Below, piece by piece: positions 24,407-36,233 of a DNA stretch of 64,000 nucleotides. This stretch comes from Bromus sterilis. Lineage: Eukaryota > Streptophyta > Magnoliopsida > Poales > Poaceae. The DNA lies in the NCBI GenBank assembly GCA_950022295.1, contig OX465600.1, positions 2,604,001 through 2,668,000 on the forward strand. Direction: 5' to 3'. The first letter of the stretch is position 1, and the number at the start of each line of letters is the position of its first letter. The notes below the pieces were generated by a model. The model made no database searches. It saw only the letters and a program-made list of their open reading frames with translations, and had not been told where the DNA came from. A program made the translations under genes and the position numbers.

Positions 24407-25043
24407 CCTGCTAGAATTTAACAGGGGTATTTCAGCGATGAACATTTTAACGAGATACCGGAAACGAGTAAGAGGTAAAGCGACAACAAAGAGGAGGCGC
24501 GGATATATAGGAGTAGTCATATAAGACATACACATCCACACATAGAATCAATCGAAAATCGGGCAGCGTAACGTCGTAGAAATTAAGGAAAAAGGACACA
24601 CTAGGCGGCGCCCAGACCGCGGTAAGGATTACACGACGCGACATAGATTCCACTATGTCAATCACGCCGCAAGAAAACTGTTGGCCACAGGAGTTGATGC
24701 CAGAGAACGCGCGGCCTGCCCATAATGAGAATGGGATCCGCGGTCTGGGATCTGGCGTACGACGCCTGCGACACGACACAATCAATGGGGGAATCACCAA
24801 AAACGCCGGGTGGAATCAAGAGAACGTGATCCTAATGCCAGATTTTGTAAAACTTACCAGCAAGGATAAGAGAGCAGATTCCCAGAGCATAGGTAAGGAG
24901 AAAAGGATCCTAATACCATAGATATCACACGTAGTGACATCGATGTGGGCCCGTAAGCCAAATATTAAGTTAGCAAAATAGTTTCTCAAAGTCTAGACTC
25001 AACTTCGACCAGGTAGTGGTGGGGTGGCTTCCTACAGGCAGTC
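24407..25043 (-). other. 5' leader of inner element between PBS and gag
   Basis: About 640 bases between the primer-binding site and the gag ATG, closely matched at 29216-29854 in the outer element. Short ORFs here are not shared with known products. Presumably the untranslated and packaging region, by position. Confidence 0.6.
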
Positions 25044-25056
25044 GGCTCTGATACCA
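25044..25056 (-). other. Primer-binding site of inner element (initiator Met tRNA type)
   Basis: Minus-strand TGGTATCAGAGCC lies three bases inside the 5' LTR border (25060). This is the standard plant PBS complementary to the 3' end of initiator methionine tRNA. Confidence 0.88.
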
Positions 25057-25059
25057 ACT

Positions 25060-27905
25060 TGTGACGCCCCAAAATCAATCCGTGTATAGTAATCATACAC
25101 GCAGGGTACACGGCTGAGATTAGGGTGCCACGGTGAGAATATCACAGCACAACACTATACACAAAAGGATAAACCAATATGTTACAATAAAGGGGGGGTC
25201 ACTCGAACCCGAATACATAAGTCATACAAACCAATATCTGAGTACAGACATAGTTAGTCAAGTTTTGCCTTAAGAAGGTTAGCACAAATAACATCAGAGA
25301 TACAGATCGAAAAGGCAAGGCCTCCTGCCTGGGATCCACCGAACTACTCTTGGTCCTGGTCAGTGGGGGTCTCGACGTAGTAGTATCCGCCTCCGGGGTA
25401 CTCCTGCTCCTGGGCTCCAACGTCGACTGCAGCGGCCGATCAGGCAAAACAGTAAAGGAAATAAAGCAGGTGAGTATCTAGTATACCCGCGAGTCTTACG
25501 TCCGCTACTAAGCATTATGCATTGTATCAACGGAAAGAAGAGGCTATATATAGTGGACTGCAAGATAGAAATCAGAATAAGGGTAAGAAGCTAGGCCTAT
25601 CGAAGACTAGCATCTTCCGACGAGGTCTTGCAGCATGAGAAGAGAAACAACCAACAGCTTATATAAAGCAATAAAGTAACAATGAAGCAGAAGTTGATGC
25701 AACAATGTATAATATAAGTTGTAATGATTAATAATAACAATGCCTCCGAGTTCACCTCCTCGACATCCCCGCGAGGAAGAGAACCCGGAACCATCCAGTT
25801 TAATAATAATAGTTTCTAGTGGTAAGATCCAGCTTCAGCATAAAGCGTCCTTTTACCGTGGACACGGCTATTTGAATAGATTAAACTCCCTGCAGGGGTG
25901 CACTACTGTTCAGCCTGCACGCTCGGATCTCCAGGGTGGCGGGAACCTGGTTATGGAACGCTCCACCAAAGCTATCCGACACGACGCAGTTCATCCTAGG
26001 CTCAGCAGAGAGGCCATCCGCCGGACTATATCCTATGCGCCAAGGGGTCTAGGTCCCTCACACTTGCACGCTCCTGCACGGTACGAGACTGGCCGGTGAA
26101 GAAAAAGCAAATCCAAAACACACGTGCTGCAGCAAATAAGACAAGACCGCTTCCCGGCTATCAGCCCGTGGTACTGCTGACGTTTGGAGAGCTTTCGGAC
26201 AGACTACGACGCAGGGGAGCCCATACTCCTTATCCCACGTGAAGGTAGTGCGTACAGACCAACGGGTCTCTCAAGTCATCCGCCGAACCATTTAGCATTT
26301 TAATTAACCTGCGTGACAACCGTTATCGTTGCCTCGACTTAACCGACCCGCGGTCAACGACAACAGTCAAGACCACCAGTAACGTCGGTGCCTGCCCTGT
26401 CGTCCCACCGAGTCACTGCGGTTACCAACAAGGTGAACCGTCTCCTTACCTTGTCTCGCGTGTGCTCTTGGTAGAGCTCGACTTTCGTGGTTTGGTAACT
26501 CTCGCGAGATACGAGCAGGGGCCAAGCACGCCAGTAACGTCGGTCGTACCCTCCCTGTCGTTCCCGACGATATACCTCTCGCGGGCACCGTTGGGTCGCC
26601 CGACTTCTTACCTTAAGGACAACCGCTGTTCAGGACCCTATGGCGGCAAGACAAAGTCAGCCTCGAGTGGAGTACAAGGATTACTCCTTGATAGCTCACA
26701 CTTGAGGTGACTAGGCATAACCCAGATAGGGGCCTTTGGCGGTGTCTGCATTGTACCGTACCTGTGCAGTTGTATATATTGTATCCGTGTTCACTCCCCT
26801 GAGTGATCACGGCCCGCTACCTAATCCTAGCTAACAATGCGTAGGGCTCACTGCTGAATAATGCATAAGTAATAATAGGCAGCATAGGATAAAGGAAAGG
26901 TACATCAAGGGGCGACAAAATCAGGCTATGCAATTGCATAGGGTTGTCATCGTAGCAGCAGCAGTAACAATGCCTAGTGCAAGAAATGTACGGAAAGATA
27001 GGCGATATCTGGGGAAGAGAATGGCTCTGCTTGCCTGCAAGCTCGACGGTAGGGGTAGGGTCGTCGATGAAGTAGTCGTACCCGGCGGCGGTGTAGTCGG
27101 CGGTAGCAGCGGGGTCTACCGGAGATTAAGGGGGGAAGGAAACAGTAAATACACAGCAATAATATACAAACATATGCATGACATGACAGATGAAAAGTTA
27201 ACGGTGTTCTAACGCAGTGCAATGTATAAGGCTCGGAGCGGGAATTCATCCGGGGATGAACTTCCGGCTCCGGGTGATTACCGAACAGGGTGTCCGAAGG
27301 GGGAAGGTTTCATGCCGGAGGTGTCGTGGGTACCGGACAAACATAAGGGGGGTGTATCCTTGTTAGTTGAACCATTCCGGACAACTTTCGTGTTCGGAAT
27401 AAATTCATTTGGGTACTTTTTATCGGTACCGGAAATTATCGACAGACAGCCCGGAGGGGGGAATGTCGATGATCGGTGTGCTAGGGGGGTGGGGTAGACA
27501 TACGAATAGCGTATTCGTATTCGTTATATTTTTTTGATCAATTTTCATGTATAAAGTTTTTCGATCCGATATACAGATTAAAAGATATTGATTTTATAAG
27601 TTTTAATCAATTTAAATCAATTTTCTGGATTTATTTAATTAATAAATTACAACATTATCCACAGAGGGTTGACTGGTCAAACCTGACCAGTGGGTCCCAC
27701 TGGTCAGCCTCACAGTGTGATAATTCATTTTAATTAAATCTAAATATAGCCAGGGCCCACCTGTCATGGGCACATTTTAATAATTACATTTTAATTAGAC
27801 TAGTTAACTAGCCTAATGACCGGGGGCCCACAAGTCAGTCCAGGAGTTATTTATCTTAGTTATATTAATTCTATTAGGGACTGATTAGTGGTTAGTTAAA
27901 CCGAG
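25060..27905 (-). repeat. Right (5') LTR of inner element, broken at 27905
   Basis: Matches 15667-18506 closely, then stops after TTAAACCGAG at 27905. The next bases belong to the outer element's protease region. About 1.4 kb, including the LTR outer end and target duplication, is missing. Confidence 0.9.
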
Positions 27906-29215
27906 ACAAGGAACTCAATCCTTTCGATCTCGACGGTGATGTTAGGGGCTAGCATGTCAACGTGACACATGCCGCCGGGTGTTTTAACGACCAAGGGGGT
28001 GCGCATCTTTTCGTGGAATATGCCGTGCTTAGATGCAAATGCTCCAGACATAAATGAATGCGATGCTCCTGTATCAAATAAAACAGTAGCAGGTATTGAG
28101 TTAACGAGGAGTGTACCAATCACAGTAGCGGGCTTTTGCTGAGATGCTTCAACATCAATGTTGTAGGCATGACCACGAGCATGAGGATTTGACCCAGTAT
28201 TATAGTTGAGGGTCCCATTGTTGCCACGACCATTTCCGCGGCCAGCAGGGTGAACTACCAGTTGATTCTATCGCTGAGGGCAGTCTCTAGAAATATGGCC
28301 TAGCTGACGGCACTTGAAACACAGGCCATCTTGAGGACGGAGGGGTGCAGTCTCGGTCTTCGGCTGTCTCGGCGAGGGCGGAGGCAGACGGGGTGCAACA
28401 TACGACGGCCTTGGTGCAGGGGCAGTTGGACGCATAAGACTGTGTGGAAGCCAAACGCGTTTCATCTGTGCTGTGCCCGAAGATGAGCCAGCATCACGGG
28501 GGCGCTTCGGCGAACCACCGAATTTAAGCTGAGCGGTCTCGAGAGTGATAGTCTGGTTCACCATGGTGGCGAAGTCGGGGAAGGCGTGCAAAGCCAGTGC
28601 AAGCTGGAGATCTGGGTTGAGTCCATCACGGAACTTCTCTTGCCTACTTGCATCATTCGAAAGGTCACTTGCAGCATAGCGGGAGAGGCGGAGGAATTCC
28701 CTCTGGTATGCCTCGACAGTTTTGTTGCCCTGAACGAGGTTGCGGAACTCGGCCTTCATACGGTTCATAATCTCCTGGGGGACATAATGAGCACGGAAGG
28801 CAGTCTTGAAGTCATTCCAGGTGACGACAGTCCCTTCAGCTAGCGAGCCCTTGTAAGTGTCCCACCACTGAGCAGCGGGGCCACGCAGGAAATAGGACAC
28901 GAAGTTAACGTAATCAGCAGCGCTCACATTAGCGAACTCCAACTGACGGTTGATGTCATGGAGCCAATCATCGGCATCGAGCGGCTGTTCAGGTTGGTGG
29001 AAGAGAGGGGGATTGAGACGCATGAAATCCCGCAGAGTAACCACAGGCGGTTGGTTCTGGTGCTGGTTCTGGTTCTGATTCTGGTTCTGGAGCTGATCTA
29101 TGACTCCTTGCATAAATACTTGGTTCATCTGAAACTGCTGCATCATCGCGGCCATGTAGTCCGGCGGCGGAGGTGGATCGTTGGCCCCACGACCACGACC
29201 ACCACGACCAGCCAT
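27906..29215 (-). pseudogene. Gag and partial protease of outer element, truncated and nonsense-mutated
   Basis: Gag starts at 29215 (MAGRGG) and runs through the zinc knuckle (CFKCRQLGHISRDC) to a TAG at 28268-28270, where the inner element has CAG. In the same frame the protease piece with FDTGASHSF is open down to the deletion junction at 27905, so all of RT, RNase H and integrase is lost. Compared with the inner copy it has one fewer GR repeat and many substitutions. The element cannot be autonomous. Confidence 0.9.
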
Positions 29216-29854
29216 CCTGCTAGAATTTAACAGGGGTATTTCAGCGATGAACATTTTAACGAGATGCCGGAAACGAGTAAGAGGTAAAGCGACAACAAAG
29301 AGGAGGCGCGGATATATAGGAGTAGTCATATAAGACATACACATCCACACATAGAATCAATCGAAAATCGGACAGCGTAACGTCGTAGAAATTAAGGAAA
29401 AAGGACACACTAGGCGGCGCGCAGACCGCGGTAAGGATTACACGACGCGACATAGATTCCACTATGTCAATCACGCCGCAAGAAAACTGTTGGCCACAGG
29501 AGTTAATGCCAAAGGACGCGCGGTCTGCCCAGAATGAGAATGGGATCCGCGGTCCGGGACCTGGGGTATGACTCCTGCGACACGACTCAATCAATGGGGG
29601 GAAGCACCAAAAACGCCGGGTGGAATCAAGAGAACGTGATCCTAATGTCAGCTTTTGTAAAACTTACCAGCAAGGATAAGAGAGCAGATTCCCAGAGCAT
29701 AGGTAAGGAGAAAAGGATCCTAATACCATAGATATCACACGTAGTGACATCGATGTGGGCCCGTAAGCCAAACATTTAAGTTAGTAAAATAGTTTTTCAA
29801 AGTCTAGACTCACCTTCGACCAGGTAGTGGTGGGGTGGCTTCCTACAGGCAGTC
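29216..29854 (-). other. 5' leader of outer element
   Basis: Counterpart of 24407-25043, with scattered differences. No gene. Confidence 0.6.
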
Positions 29855-29867
29855 GGCTCTGATACCA
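29855..29867 (-). other. Primer-binding site of outer element
   Basis: The same TGGTATCAGAGCC on the minus strand as in the inner element, three bases from the LTR at 29871. Confidence 0.88.
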
Positions 29868-29870
29868 ACT

Positions 29871-32800
29871 TGTGACGTCCCCAAAATCAACCCGTGTACA
29901 GTAATCATACACGCAGGGTACACGGCTGAGATTAGGGTGCCACGATGAGAATATCATAGCACAACACTAAACACAAAAGGATAAACCAATATGTTACAAT
30001 AAAGGGGGGTCACGCGGACCCGAATACATAAGTTATACAAGTCATAATATCTGAGTACACACATAGTTAGTCAAGTTATGCCTTAAGAAGGCTAGCACAA
30101 ATAACATCAGAGATACAGATCGAAAAGGCAAGGCCTCCTGCCTGGGAGCCTCCGAAACTACTCCTGGTCCTGGTCAGCGGGGGTCTCGACGTAGTAGTAT
30201 CCGCCTCCGGGGTACTCCTGCTCCTGGGCTCCAACGTCGACTGCAGCGGCCGATCAGGCGAAACAGTAAAGGAAATAAAGCAGGTGAGTATCTAGTATAC
30301 CCGCGAGTCTTACGTCCGCTACTAAGCATTATGCATTTGTATCAAAGGAAAGGGGAGGCTGTATATAGTGGACTGCAATATAGAAATCAGAATAAGGGTA
30401 AGGAGCTAGGCCTATCGAAGACTAGCATCTTCTGACGATGTCTTGCAGCATGAGAAGAGAATCAGCCAACAGTTCATATAAAGCAATAAAGTAACAATGA
30501 AGCAGAAGTTGCTGCAACATTGTATAATACAAGTTGTAATGATTAATAATAATAATGCCTCCGAGTTCCCCTCCTCGACTCCCTGCGAGGAAGAAGACCC
30601 GGAACCATACAGTTTAATAGTAATAATTTCTAATGGTAAGATCCATCTTCAGCATAAAGCGTCCTGTTACCGTGGACACGGCTATTCGAATAGATTAAAC
30701 TCCCTGCAGGGGTGCACTACTGTTCAGCCTGCACGCTCGGATCTCCAGGGTGGCGTGAACCTTGTTAGGGAACGCCCCACCGAGGCTATCCGACACGACG
30801 CAGCCCATCCTAGGCTCAGCAGAGAGGCCATCCGCCGGACTATATCCTATGCGCCAAGGGGTCTAGGTCCCTCACCCTTGCACGCTCCTGCATGGTACGA
30901 GACTGGCCGGTGAAGCAAAAGCAAATCCAAAACACACCTGCTGCAGCAAATAAGACAAGACCGCTTCCCGGCTATCAGCCCGTGGTACTGCTGACGTCTG
31001 AAGAGCTTTCTTACAAACTATGGCGCGGAGGTCCCACACCGTAATCCCACGTGTAGGTAGTGCGTACAGACCAACGGGTCTGTCAAGTCATCCGCCAAAC
31101 CATTTAGCATTTTAATATTATCTCGCAGACAACCGTTATCGCTGTCTGACTAACATCACAACGGACAACGAACAGCAACAAGGCCCACCAGTAACGTCGG
31201 GGCCTGCCCTGTCGTCCCTTCAAAGCGCGCGGTTACCGACAAGGTGAACCGTCTCCTTACCTTGTCTCGCGTGTGCTCTTGGTAGAGCTCGACTTTTGCG
31301 TGGTTTGGTAACTCTCGCGAGATACGAGCAGGGGCCAAGCACGCCAGTAACGTCGGTCGTACCCTCCCTGTCGTTCCCGACACAATACCGCTCGCGGGCA
31401 CCGTTGGGTCTCCCGACTTCTTACCTTAAGGACAACCGCTGTTCAGGACCCTATGGCGGCAAGACAAAGTCAGTCTCGAATGGAGTACAAGGATTACTCC
31501 TTGATAGCTCACACTTGAGGTGACTAGGCATAACCCAGATAGGGGCCTTTGGCGGTGTCTGCTTTGTACCGTACCTGTGCAGTTGTATATATTGTATCCG
31601 TGTTCACTCCCCTGAGTGATCACGCCCCACTATCTAGTCCTAGCTAACAATGCGCAGGGTTCACTGCTGAATATATGCATAATTATAACAGGCAGCATAG
31701 GATAAAGGAAGGTACATAGAGGGGCGACAAAAACAGGCTATGCAATTGAATAGGATTGTAATCGTAGCAGCAGCAGTAACAATGCCTAGTGCAAGAAAGT
31801 ACGGAAAGGTAGGCGATATCTGGGGAAGAGAATGGCTCTGCTTGCCTGGAAGCTCGCGGGTAGGGGTCGGGTCGTCGACGAAGTAGTCGTACCCGGCGAC
31901 GGTGTAGTCGGCGGTAGCAGCGGGGTCTACCGGAGATTAAGGGTGGAAGGAAATAGTAAATACACAGCAATATATACAAACAAATACATGGCATGACGTA
32001 TGCAAAGTTAACGGTGGTCTAACGCAGTACGATGTATCAGGCTCGGAGCGGGAATTCATCCGGGGATGAACTACCGGCTCCGGCTGATTACCGGACAGGG
32101 TGTCCGGAGGGGGAAGGATCAAGCCGGAGATGTCATGTACATCCGACAAGGACAAGGGGGTGTATCCGAGTTAGTTGAACTATTCTAAACAACTTTCGTG
32201 TTCGGAATAAATTCATCCGGGTACTTTTTATCGGTACCGGGAATTATCGACATACAGCCCAGAGGGGGGGAATGTCGATGATCGGTGTGTTAGGGAGGGG
32301 GTAGACATACGGATAGCGTATCCGTATTCGTAATATTTTTCTGATCAATTTTGATGTATAAAGTTTTTCGATCCGATATACGGATTAAAAGATATTGATT
32401 TTATAAGTTTTAAGCAATTTAAATCATTTTCTAAATCATTTTTAAATTATTTTATTTATTAACAGAAACATTATCCACAACAGATTGACTGGTCAAACCT
32501 GACCAGTGGGTCCCATTGGTCAGCCTCACATGTTAATAAAACATTTTAATTAAATTTAATTACCCACTAGACCCACATGTCATAGCCTGGTTAGTTCAGA
32601 AATTGTTTTTATTAATAAAATGCAGTGGGGCCGAGGTGTCATACAAACATGTGCTTAATTAATCATCTATAATTTTTTTAAGGGCTTGGGCCCACTTGTA
32701 ATAGACCCAGGGGTAACTTATTTCATCTCTAAAGTGGCTTAGACTAACAGTGGGGGTTAAGGGTTAATCCCTATGGGTGGGCCCCAGAGGTCAGCGGCAC

Positions 32801-34145
32801 AACCACTGAGGTGAGACCAGCGCGGGCATGCCGGCGACGACTAGCGGAAGCACGGTGAGGTCCTTGCGGTCCACGCCGGCGACCATTTGGCTCGCGGAGG
32901 GGCGAAATCGAGCGAGCGTTGTGCCGCGCATCCACTGGTGTACACAGTGGGCGGCGGGGACGAACGGAGCAGCGGTCACGGCGGGCTCCCGCGGCGGCCG
33001 GAGCACGGCTTAGCGGGGCGGCGGCCTACGGCACAAAAAGCGAGCGCTGGAAAGGGGGGGGGACGCGGTGGCTCACATCGGTGCCGGGGAGCTACTCTGG
33101 GAGGCCGGGGGTGCAGCTACGGTGGCGGATCGAGGCGGGGGTTGCCGGTGGCCGTCGACGAAGAGGATGAGAACGACGTCGGCTTCAAGGCGTCCGGCTT
33201 CGATTGAACGTGCAGGGAGACGTGGACGTCAACGCCGGAGCTCCTGGGCAAGACGGCCGGGCTGGAGGTGGTCGGTGGCCACGGCTAGCACTGCGGCGCG
33301 GCGACGGTCGTGGTACGGGCGAGCTGCGGTTGGGGGAAACGGCGCGGGGAGAGAGAGGGGAACGGGACGGCTAGGTTCGAGGGGGGGGGGCGGGCTACCC
33401 TCTTAAGTCGCCGGCCGGCAGCCGGATGTGCGCCACGGGGGGCGTCGCGGCCATGGCAGCGGGGATGCGTGCCACGCCCTCCCCTGTACGGAGGTTGAAG
33501 AAGGGGGGGGGGGGCTGGGCCAGTCGGGCCGTTTTCGGTGGGGGTTGGGTTAGTTGGGCTGCGGGGGTGGGCCTCTTTGCCTTTTATTCCTTTTCTATAT
33601 TTTCTTTTCTGCCTTCTGTTCTTTTCTGTTTATATTTATTTTAGTTGCTTTAGCCTTTTTGTAAAATATGTAGTAGGTTCTATAATTAGTGTAACACCAT
33701 ACTGAGATGCCACAAAAAGTTTGGTAGTTTTTCAAACTCATTTGATATTTTATTTTATTATAAAATGAGTAATTGGCTTGGAATTTCTACTGCTATTATT
33801 TATTTGGAATTTTCCATAGCACAATAAATACCCAAACCCATATAGATTTGGTCCAGTGATTATTTGGGATTTTATAAAAGTGGTTCCAAGATTTTTGGAA
33901 AAGATTTATTGTCACCATATTTTTAATATTCATCAAAAGGCATTTTAGGGTTTGTTTGAATTTTATTTCAAATGGCTTGGACTTTAGTTGGCCAATGATG
34001 ATCAAGGTCCATGGTTCATATTTGCTTGCAACAATATCAAAGGAGAATTTGAATTTGAACTGAACCAGCTGATCAAACAAAAGTTTTGAACAGTAGAGAT
34101 GAACAGTAACCCTGATTACTGTTCACTGACAGTGAGGGTGTTATA
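29871..34145 (-). repeat. Right (5') LTR of outer element, complete, 4275 bases
   Basis: Starts TGTGACGTCC and ends GTGTTATA, where the inner LTR ends GTGTTACA; the terminal CA has become TA. It is followed at once by the TTGTA target duplication. The palindrome GAACAGTAA/TTACTGTTC is retained at 34099-34122. Bases 32780-33560 are GC-rich, with G-runs near 33381 and 33505. Confidence 0.92.
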
Positions 34146-34150
34146 TTGTA
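34146..34150. repeat. Right target-site duplication of the chromovirus nest (TTGTA)
   Basis: Direct repeat of 12250-12254. Unit 2 resumes immediately with CAAGTGCTAAGTC, as in unit 1 at about 6359. Confidence 0.92.
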
Positions 34151-34583
34151 CAAGTGCTAAGTCTAGCAACTAGGCAAAAAATCCTATGTGGTAAGATAAT
34201 TAAGAGGAGATAGAATAGTTTGGTGACCCCAGGAGGAAACTGTGCTAGTCACGGGAACGTATGCAAAACATTAAAAATGAAGGGAACTAGCTTATGCATG
34301 GAAGACTTTAGTTGCTAATCAATTAAATGATGTAACCTTAGCAACAACAAGCTAAGCACAAATGCATTGTAGACTATAGTTGCTTACCTCATTTAATGTA
34401 TTTAGCACCTTTGCATTGGAAGAAGCTTTACATAAGGTTCATCTAAACACGTATCTAATGGTCATGATATATCTATGTAGACACGTATTCAATTAATATG
34501 ATATATCTTAAGATGTGATGCATTTAGAGTGCCCTTTAGGGCACTCCCAACACATTGTATTTATATAATATAATATGCATTAA
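34151..34583. repeat. MITE-like cluster, unit 2, middle piece
   Basis: Aligns to about 6359-6790 of unit 1 with substitutions. It contains the AGTGCCC-TTTA-GGGCACT junction and ends where the copia element inserted. Confidence 0.6.
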
Positions 34584-34588
34584 ATATG
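34584..34588. repeat. Left target-site duplication of copia element (ATATG)
   Basis: ATATG is repeated at 43925-43929. Unit 1 has one copy (AAATATGCACC near 6793). Confidence 0.9.
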
Positions 34589-35963
34589 TGTTGGAAATAT
34601 GCCCTAGAGGCAATAATAAAATGTTATTATATATATTTCCACGTTCGTAATTAATGTTTATATTTGTGTGCTATAATTGCAATGACCCTGACTGTGAGAT
34701 TCAGAAGAAAACTCATTTGCATGTGTGGAAATGTAAACACCAAGAGTTCCTGGTTTAGCCTCTAAGACCAGCTCATGTGCTAACTGATGATTACGTTTTC
34801 TTAATCATGGACATTGTTCTTGTAACAAGGATGTCAGTAGCAATGGGATCATATTGTTAGCAGAACAATGATGTTGAACCGACCCCAGTATTGAATGATA
34901 TACTTAGAGATCACATCGTAACTACGTTATAAGTCATATCATGAAATGTTATCATATACGTAATTCCTTAGACCATGAGAGTATCGAGTTGCTTCACACA
35001 GGAAGACATGCTTTGGTTCTTAGATGAATCCTCCCGTAAATGGGAAGTAGTAAAATAAGTTCTGGGTATGTCAGATGGTGTGGCTAGTGACTGTGATAGT
35101 TCAAGAATGGGATTTGCTCCTTCACGATGAAGAAGATATTCACTTCGGGCCCACTTGGTATGATGGTATCCATTATAGTCTGGCCAGACGCATTGTGATT
35201 CAGTCACGGGGATACCGGAATACGATAACGAGAAAAAGGGACAAACGAGCAAAGAGGATAACGAGTGGCTTGTGTTCAAAAGTTGTTACACATGGGTGCC
35301 AAACTTCTCTCCTCTAACTTTGTCATATATCACGAAGCAAAGGGAATGGTACATGAATAAACATAATGGTTCACTCGAAGTTTCTTCGTGTATGTGCGGG
35401 AGTCAACATGGGTGTCCATGGCTCCGCTGTTGATTATTGGCTATTGACAAAAGGCTGTTGACCTATGTCCGGAAGATGTTCTGAGTCATGTCTGCATTAT
35501 ACCGAACCTATTGGGTCACACACTTAACGAGCAATAGTCTGTTAGAATACTGGAATGGTAGAAGGTCTAGTGGAGGCAAAGCAGAATAGTTCATACGGGC
35601 ACCGGAAGTAGTTCCGGGTATTTATGAAATTGTTCATAAGGGCACCAGAAGAAGTTCTGGGTATTTAAGGATATATCCGGATCACTCTGCAATAGTCCCA
35701 TGTGGTTCCGGAACATATGAGAATGGTATTGGGGAAGTCCTGGATCGATCGGAATAGTTTCCGGTTAATCGGTGGACGTCCCGACAACTTACGCGGGCAT
35801 CGGGCAGGCTAGACCGTAACCAGGATCGTCCCGGAACCTATCCAGATAGTTCCGGAACGTTCGAAAACGGTCTCGGAAGTTCTTGGAAGTGTTCCATAAG
35901 GTTCCGGAATGTCCCGAAACCATCCCGGAAGGTCCCGGAATGGCCGAGAATGGTCCCGACGGG

Positions 35964-36021
35964 TCCTGGAAGGTCATGGAAGGTTCTGGAAGCTTCTGGA
36001 AGGTTACACAAGGTTCCGGAA
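35964..36021 (+). promoter_or_regulatory. Phased heat-shock-element-like array in 5' LTR
   Basis: GAA and TTC units alternate at exact 5-base steps: GAA 35979, TTC 35984, GAA 35989, TTC 35994, GAA 35999, then TTA, CAA, TTC 36014 and GAA 36019. This is the nGAAnnTTCn layout bound by heat-shock factors. The array lies about 205-265 bases upstream of the TATA box. Function is inferred from the pattern. Confidence 0.55.
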
Positions 36022-36226
36022 AGTACCATATGCGCCCCACCACCCTTAGCCTTGGGGGGCAAGGCACCCCAAGGGGGCTGGCCGAAATTAGGTGGTGGGG
36101 GCGCCACAAGTGGGGAGGAGTCCTCCTTGGACTCAGACTCCCCGGTGGGAAGGACTCCCTTTGGGAGTAGGAGTCCCAGGGGGACTCCACACCTCCTAGG
36201 TCGGCCAGGACAGCCCCCTGGCCACC

Positions 36227-36233
36227 TATATAA
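36227..36233 (+). promoter_or_regulatory. TATA box of 5' LTR
   Basis: TATATAA in a GC-rich context, mid-to-late LTR, conserved at 43412-43418. It is the probable U3 promoter of the element. Confidence 0.65.

Larger units (their letters stand above)
15667..27905 (-). mobile_element. Inner Ty3/gypsy chromovirus-type retrotransposon, right LTR truncated
   Basis: Inserted in the outer left LTR after GTGGC (15662-15666). Order: 3' LTR 15667-19912, polypurine tract 19913-19926, gag-pol on the minus strand 24406-19949, leader, PBS 25056-25044, 5' LTR from 25060 to the breakpoint at 27905. The two LTRs share TCACTCGAACCC and differ at only 3 of the first ~255 aligned bases, fewer than the outer pair, so it inserted later. 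Its right target duplication and the distal 5' LTR are deleted. Confidence 0.9.
12255..34145 (-). mobile_element. Outer Ty3/gypsy chromovirus-type LTR retrotransposon, with a nested element and internal deletion
   Basis: Bounded by TTGTA target duplications. It comprises a truncated left LTR (12255-15666), a nested second element (15667-27905), a remnant of its own internal region (27906-29870) and a complete right LTR (29871-34145). Coding and PBS orientation are minus. Left and right LTRs belong to one subfamily (shared CACGCGGACCCG and AAGTTATACAAG), distinct from the inner pair, and show 7 differences in the first ~255 aligned bases. The gag-pol type with C-terminal chromodomain and ~4.3-kb LTRs suggests the Tekay/Del lineage; no family name is claimed. 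Confidence 0.9.
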
